Counted from the first letter of the stretch, positions 21,295-32,466 are shown. The stretch is DNA of 64,000 nucleotides from Cornus controversa (GCA_026545225.1 CM048846.1:84337270-84401269); one strand, 5' to 3'. Notes: generated by a model not told the origin, from the letters alone. Numbers and translations are program-made.

Positions 21295-24200
21295 AAGGTG
21301 GAAAAGTTTATTGAACATCTGAATGAATTCAAGGAAATCACAGATTAATTATAATTTGTTGAAATCTCTTTCAATAATGAGATTCGAGCATTGCTAATTC
21401 TGGGGTAGTTGCCTGAAAGTTGAATGGTACAGTTACTGGGATTAATAGTTCTACCAAAATTTTTAAATCAAAGTTCGAAGATGTTGTCAGTATAATTATG
21501 ATTGAGGAAATCAGAAGACAGACAATAGTTGGTGTTTCCACTTCTGGATCAACATTGAATGTAAAAAGTAGGGGGCAGAAGTTCAAATAAGAAAAATGGT
21601 AATGGGCATGGCAAATCTAAGATAAAGAATGACATATCACGGTCCCGAAATCCTAAGAATTCCAATAATCAAAACAAGAAAAAAATTGAATGTTGGAATT
21701 ATAGGAATATGTGACACTACAAAAACTAGTGCAGAGCTCCGTTAAAGGATACTGAGAATAAAATTGAAGCAAACGTTGTCTTAGAAGAATCAGATGATGT
21801 TCTAATATGTTCTTTGGAGAGCAAAGCAGAATCCTGGGTTTTGGACTCTGGGAAATCGTTTCATGCTACCTCAAGCAGATAATTATTTAATAGATATGTA
21901 TCGGGTAACTTGGGGAAGGTCTATCTTGGTGATGTTTAGCTTGTAACGGGTTGGTAAAAGTGAGGACCGGATCAAGTTGAATGGGTTAGTGTGGAAGCTG
22001 AAGGATGTGACACATCCCTAACTTGAGGAAAAATCTGATCTTAGTGGAATAATAGGCAAACGAAGGTTATGTCACGATATTCAACAATGATTCGTGGAAG
22101 GTTTTTAGAGGAGCTATGATTGTTGCACATGGTAAGAGAAAATGTACTCTCTACATGACTACCAACACTTGTGTGTCAATAGCTGTTGCATAAAGCAAAA
22201 AAGATCCCAACCTTTGGCACTAGAGACTTGGTCACATAAGTGAAAATGGGCTCAAGATTATACACTCAAAGGAAAACTACCAGGCCCAAAGTCAATTGAT
22301 ATTGACTTCTGTGAGAGCTGCATTTTTGGAAAGCAGAAGAATGTTAGTTTCAAGAAGAGTGGCAGAAATCTGAAGCAGGCCGGAGAAACTTAAGTTAGTT
22401 TATACATATGTCTGGGGTCCAGCTTCAGTCTCATCTATTAGTGAAAAGTCATACTTTATGACTTTAATTGATGATCATACGAGGAAGGTATGAGTTTATT
22501 TTTTGAGACAAATCTGAGGTATATAAAGTGTTCAAGAAGTGGAAGGGCATGGTGGAGAATGAGATAAAGTTGAGAATTAAAAAGTTGAGATCAGGCAATG
22601 GTGGAGAGTATGAAGATAAGGAGTTCAAAAATTTCTGTTATGAGAATAGGATTGGATTAGAAAGGGTTGTGCAAGGAACCCCACAGCAAAACGGGGTAGC
22701 AAAATGGATGAACAGAAACTTGATAGAGTGCTAGAAGTATGCGTTTATAAGCAGGTATACTAAAGCAGTTATGGATAGAGGCAATCAGTACAACAACCCA
22801 CTTGATTAAGTAGGGACCATCAGTACCATTGGAGCACAGGATAATAGAGAAGGTATAAAATGAAAAAGGGGTAAACCATTCTTATTTGAATGTCTTTAGT
22901 TGCACTGCATATGCACACATTAGTGACAATGCTAGGGATAAGTTTGACCCCCAAATCACTAAAGTGCACTTTTATTGAATACGGCGGGGATAAGTTTGGT
23001 TATCGGCTATGGGATGACCAAAACAAAAAGATTATTAAAATCAGAGATGTAGTATTCAATAAAAGGGTGATGTACAAGGGTAAGGATATAGTATAGTCCA
23101 CTGGTTCAGTACAGATTGATCCAAAATATGTTAAGTTAGATGGTATCATAGAGAGTAGTGTGGCAAAACAAACAGTTGAGAGTTCTCAGTCAGATAAGTC
23201 TGCACAGTAGAGTGCATCACAGAGTCCAGCTCCTACTCCTACACCTAGGAGGTCTTCCTATCCTCATGTACCAAATAGAAGGTATATGAATTATTTGTTG
23301 CTGACCGATGGTGGTGAACCTGAATGCTATGATGAGGTATGTCAGACACAGGGCCGGCCCTGGGCTTAGGCGGCCCAGGCGGTCGCCTAGGGCCCCTAAA
23401 TTTTTTATTTTTTTGAGGGCCCCCAAATTCTACTAAACCCACCACTAGATGTTATTTTAGAAAAAAGATAGTAACTAATAGCCCAATACACTGGTCTGGC
23501 CCAAAGTTTAGTAACAAATAGTCAAGTGGGCCTCATTTAAAAAATAATGATAATGATCCAATACAATGGTCTGGGCCTTATTTTAAAAAAATAAAAATAA
23601 AATTACTACTAACTATTTGTCCTAGGTTTAGGAGAACTCCTTTCCTTTTATTCTTCTATCTTCACAACAAGCAGCAACAGGTGGCAAGACAACGACTTTC
23701 ATTTGGAGATTATGATCCAACCGTTCACCAAAGTCTAATTTGTTTAGGTAAGTTTCTCTCTCATTTTTAATTTTCTAGTTCTATACTTCTAAAAGAGGGA
23801 AATATATCTCTCATATCACATTAGGATTTAGGGTTTGAAATTATTTTTTTTAGAAATTAAGGGTTTGAAATTTTTGATCCTTTGATTTGGTTCATTTTCT
23901 CTATCGCTTAATTAATATGTTTGTTTTGGATATTGAATTTGAATGCACAAAAGTTGTGGGTTGTGATTTTGATTTCTGTGACTAAGGTGTGTTGAATATT
24001 TTCTTTTAATTTTTTTATGTGAATTGGATCGTGCTATTTATAAAGCACCAAGACCAAGGTTTTTTTTTTCAATATTAATATATTTTAATTGCTTATAATC
24101 TCATTTTAATAAAAATTTTGCACTCCTATAGAATTTATTCACGCGTGAAACTTTAGGTAGAAAGGGCCCCCATTTAAAAGTCCGCCTAGGGTCTCTCAAT

Positions 24201-25703
24201 ATTTTTGGAATCTCAGGGCCGTCCCTGGTCAGATAGAAGATGTGAACAAGTGGGAGCTTGCAATGGGAGATGAGATACAGTCCCTCATCTCTAATAGGAC
24301 ATGTGAGTTAGTTAAGTTGCCTATGAGGAAGAAAGATCTTCACAACAAATGGGTATACAAAGTTAAACATGAACTTGATAGCTCCAAGGGATATAAGGCA
24401 AGATTAGTGGTTAAAGGCTTTCAGTAGAAAGAAAGAATTAACTACACAGAGATTTTTTCACCAGTTGTGAAAGTGACTATTATCCAATTAGTAATCAGCA
24501 TTGTTGCACCAGAGGATTTGCACCATGAGCAGTTGAATGTAAAAATTGCATTCCTCCATGGTGACTTAGATGAGGAAATCTACATGCAGCAGCCGGAGGG
24601 TTTCTTGGTGAAAGGGAAGGAAAAAATAGTGTGCAAGAAATTTGATGGTTTTATGTAAAGAAATGGCTACTACAAGTGCAACGTTGACTATTGCTACTAC
24701 TTTAGAAGAGTTTGAGTCCAGTTATATCATTATGATGTTTTATGTTGATGACATGCTAGTAACAGGTTCAGATATGGATGAAATCACCAAGTTGAAGAAG
24801 CAATTGTCTAGTGAGCTTGATATGAAAGATCTTGGTACAGTAAAGCAAATTCTTGGAATAAGGATTAGCATGGACAAGCAGAGAGGTACTCTGCAGTTGT
24901 CTCAGGTTGACTACATTGAACGTGTTCTACAAATGTTAGACATAAGTGATGCTAAGGCAGTTAGCACACCTTTGGCTAGTCATTTTAGGCTATCCAATAA
25001 TCAGTGTCCTGAGACAAAGGAGGAGAGAAACTTTATAGCTAAGGTTTCATATGCCTCAATCATTGGAAGTTTAATGTATGTCATGGTGTGTAGAAGACCA
25101 GATATTGCCTATGTAGTGGGAGCAGTGAGTAGGTTCACGAAAAATCCTGGAAAATAACACTGGGAGGTAGTGAAGTGGATACTAAGGTATTTACGGGGTA
25201 CTATTAACAGATGTTCATGTTTCAGATGGGATGAGTTGAGACTACAGGGTTATATAGATACAGACTTTTCTAGTGAGGTGGATCACATGAAAATCATTAC
25301 TGGTTATGTCTTCACAGTAGGAGCTACTACAGTTAGTTGGGTTTTGCAGAAACAGAAGATAGTAGCATTATCCACTACATAGGCAAAATATATGGCTATG
25401 ACTGAGGTTAACAAAGAGATAATTTGGTTGCAGGGGTTGTTAGCAGAGTTGGATTTCAGTCAAGTGAATAATATTTTGCACAGTGATAGCCAGAGTGCTA
25501 TACATCTGACAAAGAATTCAGCATTTCACTCGAGGACCAAGCATATAGGATTTCGTTATCACTTCGTCAGATCACTTTTGGAAGATGGGGTGTTGACACT
25601 TGAGAAGATCCTTGACAATGAGAATCTAGCTGACATGTTAACCAAGATAGTGACTACAGAGAAATTGGTGTTGTGCTCAGCTTTAGTGGGTCTTCTAGCT
25701 TGA
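21295..25703 (+). pseudogene. Copia-2 gag-pol relic (interrupted by hAT)
   Basis: Fragments keep copia order. Gag remnants lie at 21295-21600. The protease WVLDSG is at about 21834-21852; it has the D-S-G variant normal for Tork, but with a Lys after it. GAG-pre-integrase remnants are near 22220 and integrase fragments at 22440-22735 (LIDDH, GNGGEY, GTPQQNG). After the hAT insert come reverse transcriptase parts (KWVYKVKHELD, 24242-24427), the active site FYVDDMLVTGS (YVDD at 24741-24752) and RNase H to 25703 (HSDSQSAIHL, TKHIGFRYHFVR, LADMLTK). Several in-frame stops, frameshifts and a deletion in the reverse transcriptase make it non-functional. The Asp expected in the integrase DNGGE motif reads Gly. 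Confidence 0.92.
23349..24227. mobile_element. Non-autonomous hAT element nested in copia-2, 879 bp
   Basis: The ends read CAGGGCCGGCCCTG and, inverted, CAGGGACGGCCCTG (13 of 14 matching). Flanking 8-bp repeats are GTCAGACA (23341-23348) and GTCAGATA (24228-24235), one change apart. CAGGG ends with an 8-bp duplication are typical of hAT elements. Subterminal CGCCTAGGGCC and CCGCCTAGGG sequences are also inverted. There is no transposase frame. Copia pol sequence resumes after it, so it inserted into the retroelement. Confidence 0.92.
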
Positions 25704-25770
25704 AGACAGTGATGAACGCACCGTTAAGCACTAATTATGGATAGAGTTGGTTTACACGTGTTTTAACCTC

Positions 25771-25782
25771 TAAGTGGGAGAT
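25771..25782 (+). other. Polypurine tract of copia-2
   Basis: TAAGTGGGAGAT directly before the 3' LTR, the normal place for plus-strand priming. Confidence 0.75.
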
Positions 25783-25846
25783 TGTTGAGGTTGTGGAGCC
25801 TGAATCACAAACCCGATTTATGTTGCCAATTCGCAGACCATGTTAG

Positions 25847-25887
<41 letters not shown>

Positions 25888-26104
25888 GACATTTAGGGTT
25901 TCATATGTATTGAGAGAGATGCAGCTGTTTCTTGTGAGGTTTTAGAGAGTCCTCCACTGTAATTCCTCATTATTGTTGATAGTGATTTTTTCGGTGCGCT
26001 CTATGGATGCAAGCAAAGTCTTTTGTCGAACAATGTAAATTTATGTGTCTTGTGTGATTGTTTCTCTCTTGCTTGCATTTTCGATTTTTGATTTATTCCC
26101 AACA
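25783..26104 (+). repeat. 3' LTR of copia-2
   Basis: 322 bp, longer than the 5' copy because the TATA-box region has grown into a TA microsatellite (about 25851-25880). Confidence 0.93.
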
Positions 26105-27871
26105 ATATAATCATACGAGATGAAATTGTACCGTATATGATATGTAGATTCTTCAAAGAAGTGTATAAATGAGTCCCATCTCAAATCATATCCAACCCAA
26201 GTTCTCAAAATTACTTGGATATCAAACCAAGTTTACAAAATCTCTCTTTTGTAAAACCAATTTAAGACCAATTTAAGTTGAAGTTCAATTTACATATCCA
26301 AAGTTTTAATATGCACATTCTTTGATCAAGTATCAAAGGTTTGTTTTAGCTAAAATATTTATCTAATGGCATCCAACTTTTGCAATTTATGATCCATCTT
26401 TCATCGAATATAGCTACAAAAAATAAAAAACAAAAACTCTCTTTCCGTGCGCAATTGTTCTTGCACATGACACCCAATTTTCAATTCTTATAACTTAATA
26501 ATTTGAATCTTCACAGTTTGAATTCAAAATGCACATAAAAAAATAAAAACAGACAATTTTTAACTTTTACTATTTTGATTTTGTAGTGTAAAAAACAAAC
26601 TTAGTTACCAAAGAGCTGAAATGAGCTTAGTCATTGATCTGTTAGTTTTGTCTCAAAAAAACTGAAATTTTGATTTACAGTTCCGCAAGAATTAAACAGG
26701 GTACAAAGAATCCACTAAGGCATATCTCAATGTGTAATGGAAGCAAAACCGAAGTTAGTGCTTAATTCATTAACCAGGTAGTGCTGTTTTGGAGGTAACA
26801 TAAACATACAATATGTTATAGGTTTGAGAAACACAAGAAACAAAAAAGTAACTCCAATTAGACATCTTGAGCAAAATTAAGCACGACCCAAGTTATATAA
26901 CACACACATATATATATATATATACACACACGTACACGAGGATGTCCACTCATAAAGCAGCTTCTTGTCCTCCCAAAACTCCGTTCTTGTCCTCCTTCCA
27001 ATTTCATCACAAGTTTCTTTCAAGTGAGCATTTCCCATGACAGACCAAACAAGTAGGAAGTGGGACTAGGACCTTTTACTTGGGGTGCAATTTAATAATA
27101 TCAAAATAAAAACTGAATTAGTAGTATAAAAAAATTAAAATATATATTGTAATTATTATCTTTTGTAATCATTGAAGTCTTAGGATACATTTTTTACATT
27201 AAATAAAAAAATTAAAAGAATATATATAACGTGAAAAATATTTATGATCTTTTGTATATAAAATGAGGAGAATAATTTAAAAAACGATTACATTAAAATT
27301 TCTTCTCTTTCTCTCAAAATCTGATATTCACAAGCAAGATAAAAAAATTCAAATTATGGTTTTTTTTTTTTAACTTTGAGGGCCACAGATTAAATTTTTT
27401 TGTATTTGTGAAATTTACTATAAGTAAATTGCCTCCTTTTAAGATTTCTTTTTCAAAATTGTATGATGCCATGCCATGCCACAAGTGTAAAACTTCATAA
27501 CCCAATAAAAAGAAAGAAAGAAAAGTAAACAAACACAAAAGAAAGCGTGTATACACGTTCTCTGTTTCATCTCCATCCAAATACATGGCTATGGTGTTCA
27601 TATATATCATATTACCAGCTTCCGTCTATGAAAAAATGTTGGCTTGGAATAATATGGAGCACCCCATCCAATCCTCGAATAGAATTTTTTAACATCATGG
27701 TTGAGATCCAGCAAAAGGACCCAGCCCTAAAAGATGATCTGGAAGGGTAGAATGAAAAGGGGCAGAAAGGTGATTTCTCAAATTCGAATGTTGTTCTTGT
27801 AATTTTAACACAAATGGCTAAAGTTCTTATACATTTCTTTGTTCTATATATACTTTTTCAAGAAGTCTTCT
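26105..27871. other. AT-rich intergenic DNA
   Basis: No gene supported. It contains sequence related to 59590-59830 (annotated separately) and a CA/TA microsatellite at about 26900-26935. A 67-codon frame at 27547-27750 has no recognisable features. Confidence 0.55.
26690..26840 (+). repeat. Dispersed repeat, copy 1 (copy 2 near 59690-59830)
   Basis: Shared landmarks in the same order: CTCAATG(T/C)GTAATGGAA, CAAAACC, GTGCTTAATT, AACATACAATA(T/G)GTTATAGGT. A second shared stretch lies further upstream in both places (near 26240 and near 59655: AATCTCT...GTAAAACCAATTT). Identity is about three quarters by eye. The origin is unknown; it could be an old transposon remnant. Confidence 0.65.
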
Positions 27872-28098
27872 CGGTCAAAGTGGGCCCTACTCGGCTGGTA
27901 GTGACCATTTTTTCTGAACATTATTTTAAAAAGGTGTCACTAAAACTAAAAAGTAATCAATTGGCTTTTTAGTTTTATGTACTAAAACTAAAAAGGTAAC
28001 CTTGTAACTAAAAGGTTACCTTTTTAGTTTTTAAAAAAAAAAAAAGGTAACCTTCTTAATTTTAGTTGAGAAAAAATGTCAATGCCGAGTATGGCCCG
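27872..28098. mobile_element. Foldback MITE in the promoter of the 28215 gene, 227 bp
   Basis: Flanked by a perfect 10-bp direct repeat GAAGTCTTCT (27862-27871 and 28099-28108). Its ends are inverted: left GGGCCCTACTCGGC and GACCATTTTTTCTGA; right, reversed, GGGCCATACTCGGC and GACATTTTTTCTCAA. The centre is a perfect 20-bp stem (27984-28003 with 28012-28031, AAAACTAAAAAGGTAACCTT) around an 8-nt loop. A 9-10-bp duplication suggests a Mutator-type origin. It ends about 60 bp before the gene's TATA box. Confidence 0.82.
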
Positions 28099-28157
28099 GA
28101 AGTCTTCTTGGCGTACATGTAAAGGGCGGCCTACTCGTAGGCTACCCACAAGTCTCG

Positions 28158-28164
28158 TATAAAA
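28158..28164 (+). promoter_or_regulatory. TATA box of the 28215 gene
   Basis: TATAAAAGCT followed by AGTGAGAC, then a GCACATCC motif also present before the 13920 paralogue. It lies 57 bp before the ATG. Conservation of the block between paralogues supports core-promoter function. Confidence 0.7.
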
Positions 28165-28214
28165 GCTAGTGAGACTCAAAATCAGACTGCACATCCAAAA
28201 CAACTCAAAATCAT

Positions 28215-28742
28215 ATGGAGAGAATGGAGGAGATGAAAAAGAAATTGCTTCTTTTAATTAAGCATTTCATGGAAATACTCTCAATTTTACTTCCACCATT
28301 TTCTTCTGCTTCAGACCCCGAAACACCATCGGTAGCAGCTGATGCAGCGCCACCAAGAAGTCGAAGCAGCCACTTTCCTGATCCCTCTGGTGTTGGTGCT
28401 GGTGTTGGTGTTGAGTGGGCAGAAAAAGTAATCGGATTTTGCCTTTCATGGGCTGCTGCGATTGCACTGATATCGCTCCAAATTCATGCCCCACTCCCTC
28501 TAAGCTTCCACCTCCCCTCTCACGCCATTGTTATTGCACTCACTCTGCTCTTTCTCTCAAACTACATCTATTCCAACTCCCCAGAACTAGCCAAACTGAT
28601 AGAGAATGTGGGTGTTCTCTTTGGGTTCACAGCCTTCTTCTTTGCCATCACCATACCTTTCTCACTCTGCATTAAGCTTATTTACTGGACCATCTTTGCT
28701 CTTTCTCTGCTCGCCATTTTCGTCATAAAATACCGCCCTTAA
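28215..28742 (+). CDS. Small multi-pass membrane protein, paralogue of 13920 gene (175 aa)
   Basis: Open single exon. The first ATG gives MERMEEMKKK; the ATG at 28224 corresponds exactly to the start of the 13920 paralogue and is the alternative start. The shared core is PPFSSASDPET, then a variable linker (here a Gly-Val stretch, GVGAGVGVEW, in place of the proline run). Four hydrophobic segments follow at about residues 72-90, 100-118, 132-150 and 153-172. The segment NVGVLFGFTAFFFAITIPFSLCIKL is nearly the same as in the paralogue. It ends KYRP. Differences concentrate in the linker while membrane segments are kept, which looks like constraint on the protein. No known domain was recognised. 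A MITE sits just upstream of the promoter and a ycf2 fragment lies in the 3' flank. Confidence 0.82.
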   Translation: MERMEEMKKKLLLLIKHFMEILSILLPPFSSASDPETPSVAADAAPPRSRSSHFPDPSGVGAGVGVEWAEKVIGFCLSWAAAIALISLQIHAPLPLSFHLPSHAIVIALTLLFLSNYIYSNSPELAKLIENVGVLFGFTAFFFAITIPFSLCIKLIYWTIFALSLLAIFVIKYRP

Positions 28743-28802
28743 CCAACCATGTTCTGATCATCAAATGGACTAATCACTACTAGCATATATATATATATAA
28801 CC

Positions 28803-29043
28803 GATTCCCGAAATGCTTTTATGGATATCCAGGCTATTCACGGAACCTGAGAAGCAGATGATTAATCATCTTCTTCCAGAAGAAATCTAAGAATTTCTTG
28901 GGAATCCTACAAGATCCATTCGTTCTTTTTCTCTGAAAGATGGTCAGAACTTCATCTGGGTTCGAATCATACAGAAAGGTCCACTAGAGATCAGAAATTG
29001 TTGAAGAAACAACATCTTTCTTTTGTCCCTTCCAGACGAGCCA
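28803..29043 (+). pseudogene. ycf2: Chloroplast ycf2 fragment in nuclear DNA (NUPT)
   Basis: Translation in shifting frames gives [17 protein letters not shown], a stop, [13 protein letters not shown], then after a frameshift [11 protein letters not shown] and [20 protein letters not shown]. These are characteristic phrases of the large plastid Ycf2 protein. The stop, a missing T and a small deletion show it is not functional. It sits exactly inside the duplicated 3' flank of the membrane-protein gene; the paralogue flank at 14432 lacks it, so it arrived after that duplication. A mitochondrial copy of ycf2 could be the immediate source instead. Confidence 0.92.
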
Positions 29044-29245
29044 TGGGCATCTACTAAAATAAGCTTGTTTCATCAATTTCCAACCTCTGTGTTTTTGTTA
29101 TTAGTATTACTTGCTTGCTTATCTTAGGAAATGTTAAAGTTGGTTGGTTGGTTGAATATTCTTTTATGCATCACTCATTTATTTACGAGCACTTTTGTAA
29201 TCAATTAGTCTTAATCAAACACTTTCATAATTGTTGGTTGAATCA
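29044..29245 (+). repeat. Conserved 3' flank, paralogue of 14432-14640
   Basis: Begins GGGCATCTACTAAAATAAGC immediately after the ycf2 fragment. It includes the TTGGTTGGTTGAATATT block and the AATCAATTAG(T)...AATCAAACACTT block in the same order as the 13920 gene flank. Confidence 0.75.
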
Positions 29246-29796
29246 ATTCGTATTTGATGCAAACACTTGATCTAAGAAAAATTGAATTGAAGCATAATTT
29301 CCTATTTTGCATTCCACCATGTGAATTAATCACACAAGTCCAAATTGGTCTTCCAATTAATGGAAGTTCTTTTTGGTTCATCGATTTAAGGACCGAAAAG
29401 TGAAAGGAAAAGAAAGAAACAAACTAAATCAAGTATGTTTTCTCTCATAAGCTCTTTTATTGATCTTAAACGGGAGTAGAAATTTATAATTTCTAAAACA
29501 TGGTTGAAACAAGGAAAAAGAAAGGGAGAAGAAAGAAAAATTTGGGGTTTTTCCTTGCTTCCATCATATTTTCATTCCCTATTTTTTTTCTTCAATAACC
29601 AAATAAATGTTATAGAGGACAAACAAGTTTTTTCATTAAAATTTTACTCTTTTTAGTTGCAGCATTCATAAACCACATAAAGCTATTGAGGACAAGCAAG
29701 TTTTTTTGAGAGAACACAAAATCATTATCAATTACACCAAACCCTCAATCCTACAAGGAATGTCAAACCAGGTGGTGCAATATTCATAAATAAATG

Positions 29797-29840
<44 letters not shown>

Positions 29841-31308
29841 CACATTATTTTTGTTCAATTTGAGCTAATTAAGCCAATCAAAGAAGCTGCTAGCTCCTCA
29901 GATCAAATGGCTCTGGTGGTTTACGCAAATCAGCCCCCATAAGTACCAGCAACACTGGATCATGTGCTGCATTGTGATAAGGACACGTATTCGTGGTGAT
30001 GACGAAATGGGTGATGGAATGGTTGAGTAAATATGTTGACTTTAATACTGCTTTCTTAATTTATTTTAATTATACTTTTGGACCCCGATTCAACTGCATA
30101 TAGTAATTATATCTATGAATTATGGTCATTCATATGCTAAGATGGAAAAGGTTTGCATGGTAAAAGAGAAACAAAAAGTTACGTCTTATTTGGTAAAGCG
30201 GTTGGATTTGATTTTCTGATTTCTAAAAAATGAAATCTAAAATTCTGTTGTACTGTCACTTTTGTCAAAAATAGAATACGTTTGGTAACGTCATATATAT
30301 ATATATTTACACACACACCCCATTAATTTGGAATTTACAGAGGAATTTAACAGAAGGCTGTTTTAATTGGGCTAGGGTTTGTGGAGAATTTCTTATAGGA
30401 ATTGACGGTGGTGGTGGAGGTCAATGTCTGCAAGAAGCTACCTAATTATGAAATCAAAAGTTTTTTTTTGTTTTGATTTGTTACATAAATATATACATAT
30501 ACATATATATATATATATATAGAGAGAGAGAGGCTACAGAAAGAAGAAAAGGGGGTTGTAATTTTGTCTTTTGATTGCTTATGGTAGTATGACATGCAAG
30601 ACAATTTGGTAATTGAACTACAACCGTTAACAAAACTAACCGCTCTTAACTCTGATTAGGGGTGTCAGAGAAATTTTTTAAATAGTTTCATCAGTGAGTA
30701 ATTTAGCCGAACCTCAAGGAAAGTATGAGTAATTTACCCAAAATAATTTGTAGCTACATACGTTTAGAAGCATGAAATTGGTGCCTTGGCCCTTTCAGTT
30801 GAAATTTGGGAAAAGTAGTTTAAAGTTTTAACTAAATTTTTTCTAATTCCAATTTCAAGTTGACTATTCATAGCTTCTAAATGCATGAGGGTTCTTGGAT
30901 AGACTACATTAAGCATTATGGTATAAAAAATATTTCATGTCTTGCATTTTTGTGTTTGTTTAGCAAACCTTGAATTCATGGTTAGTTGCTTTACAGATTT
31001 ACATAAAACAAGTTCCTTCGTCCCATTTTACGTAAAAGTCCTCACTTACAGCATTGGGGTTCCAAACCTCGAATCCTTTATATCTATAGGGTGAATGTGC
31101 TGTAATGAACGCCGGAGGTTAGTATAATAGTATAGTAGAACACACCTCTTTTACCAGATCCCACACACCACTTAGTTAAGGTTGCCACATGTATCATGAC
31201 AACATAGGCACATCTGTACATCTGGTTGCCACTGATACGTGAATTTAAATGGATAGACAGTTAGACTGATAGGAAGTGCAAAGGGCAAAAGAGTCAAAGG
31301 GATAAGAT
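29246..31308. other. AT-rich intergenic DNA before Sirevirus element A
   Basis: No gene supported. It contains a TA microsatellite (29801-29837), a TA/GA run (30505-30531) and a solitary MULE-like end near 30630-30741 (outside-in GGGTAAATTACTCATACTTT). The last ~80 bp (31229-31308) may belong to the older sequence that continues at 38584. Confidence 0.5.
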
Positions 31309-32464
31309 TGTGAGATATAAATTTATAATTGGCATATTTCGGTGATCAAAACTTGATTGATCGAGTTGTAATTTTTGATTTATTCTTTGTATCGATCATC
31401 GACTACTACGAGCTGATATTCAAGTGCATGGATGCAGACAAATCAGTTAGAACACCATATAGTACATGTAAGTATGGTGAGGACACTTTGCACTTTTTAG
31501 TTCCAAGCCTATTTTGAAAACCAGGGGTTAAATGCAAAATTTAAGGTTTTTGAAAGTAGGACCGGTCCCCAATATTTAGGATTGGTCTAACTTCAAAAAG
31601 TCCCACCGGTCCTATTTATTTGGCACCGGTCCAACTTAGCCTGTTCCAAATAGGAAACAAATTTTGATGGAAATTCTGATTCCTATTGGGTTTGAAACTT
31701 CTAAGAAAGTTCTATTTTGATATTCAACTTCTTTTCCAAGTAGAATTAGAACTTCCTTGCCTATATATATGTATTCATATTTTCTCTATAAGGAGAGCCC
31801 TGAAAAATTATTATTTTTAGAAAGAGAAAGTATATACAATATAATTAGGGCTATATATTTTTAAGAACACACATTCATTCTACACGAGTGATATTTAGGA
31901 TGGTGTTCTACTTCTGATTAGCTGCTCAGAGACTGCATCAAATCTATTTGCTGATCAGAACATTGGATTGATGGTTCTTCGCTTGCTTGCTTGTTGAGGA
32001 AGAAAGGTGACCAGATTGCACTACGAAGGGAACAAAATACTTGCTGAGTATTTTGGTTCTTCCAGCAACCTTTCTGTAAGGGTGGTGACGTTAGCCGGAA
32101 GTTTGCAGCAGTTGGACGTGTCGTCGCAATCATAATCCTGAGGTGTTCCGCATTAGATCCTTGACAGAGTGAAGAGGGGTGTGAGACTGAGACAGAGTCT
32201 GTTGTACTTTGCTTCATCATAGTGAATTGGTTTCCTGAGGCGTGCCACCTCCCTCCGTGGTTTTTTCCGCCTTGGGTTTCCACGTATATCTGGTGTATTC
32301 TTTTCTTTACTTGCACTTTATTTATTTGCTTGCGTTAATTGTTTGATTAATTGGACTTAAAATTGAATTAATTAAAAATTAAGCAAATGAGCAAGTTATC
32401 CTATTCACCCCCCTCTAGGTTCTAAAATACTTTTCGCAACTGCTTCCGCACCGCGCAACTCACA
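31309..32464 (+). repeat. 5' LTR of Sirevirus A
   Basis: 1156 bp. It lacks about 29 bp (near 31592) that the other three LTRs of this family have, between two CCGGTCC palindromes. The TATA-like CTATATATATG region is near 31762. Confidence 0.92.
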
Positions 32465-32466
32465 AT

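Larger units (their letters stand above)
20907..26104 (+). mobile_element. Decayed Ty1/copia element, Tork/Tnt1-like (copia-2)
   Basis: LTRs begin TGTTGAGGTTGTGGAGC and end CCAACA. They lie at 20907-21203 and 25783-26104 and are flanked by the 5-bp duplication ATATA (20902-20906 and 26105-26109). A methionine-tRNA primer site follows the left LTR and a GTGGGAGA purine tract precedes the right LTR. The interior is a gag-pol relic with many stops and shifts. Its integrase and RNase H phrases (GTPQQNGVAKWMNR, RTKHIGFRYHFVR) are Tork-type. The LTRs differ at roughly one position in ten by eye and the right LTR has an expanded TA run, so this is much older than copia-1. An 879-bp hAT element interrupts the pol region. 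Confidence 0.94.

Noticed and set aside
30185-30300. Two TTTGGTAA(A/C)G-like sequences suggesting another MITE
   Set aside because: They lie in the same rather than inverted orientation and no flanking duplication is visible.
31329-31517. 62-codon plus-strand frame near the start of all four Sirevirus LTRs (MAYFGDQNLIDRVV...), same length in each
   Set aside because: LTRs are recent relatives, so shared length is expected. The differences between copies are mostly amino-acid changing and there is no family similarity.
31918-32316. 98-132-codon minus-strand frames in the Sirevirus LTRs
   Set aside because: Opposite to transcription, of variable length between copies and disrupted in some. 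They look like chance frames in the GC-richer U5 part.
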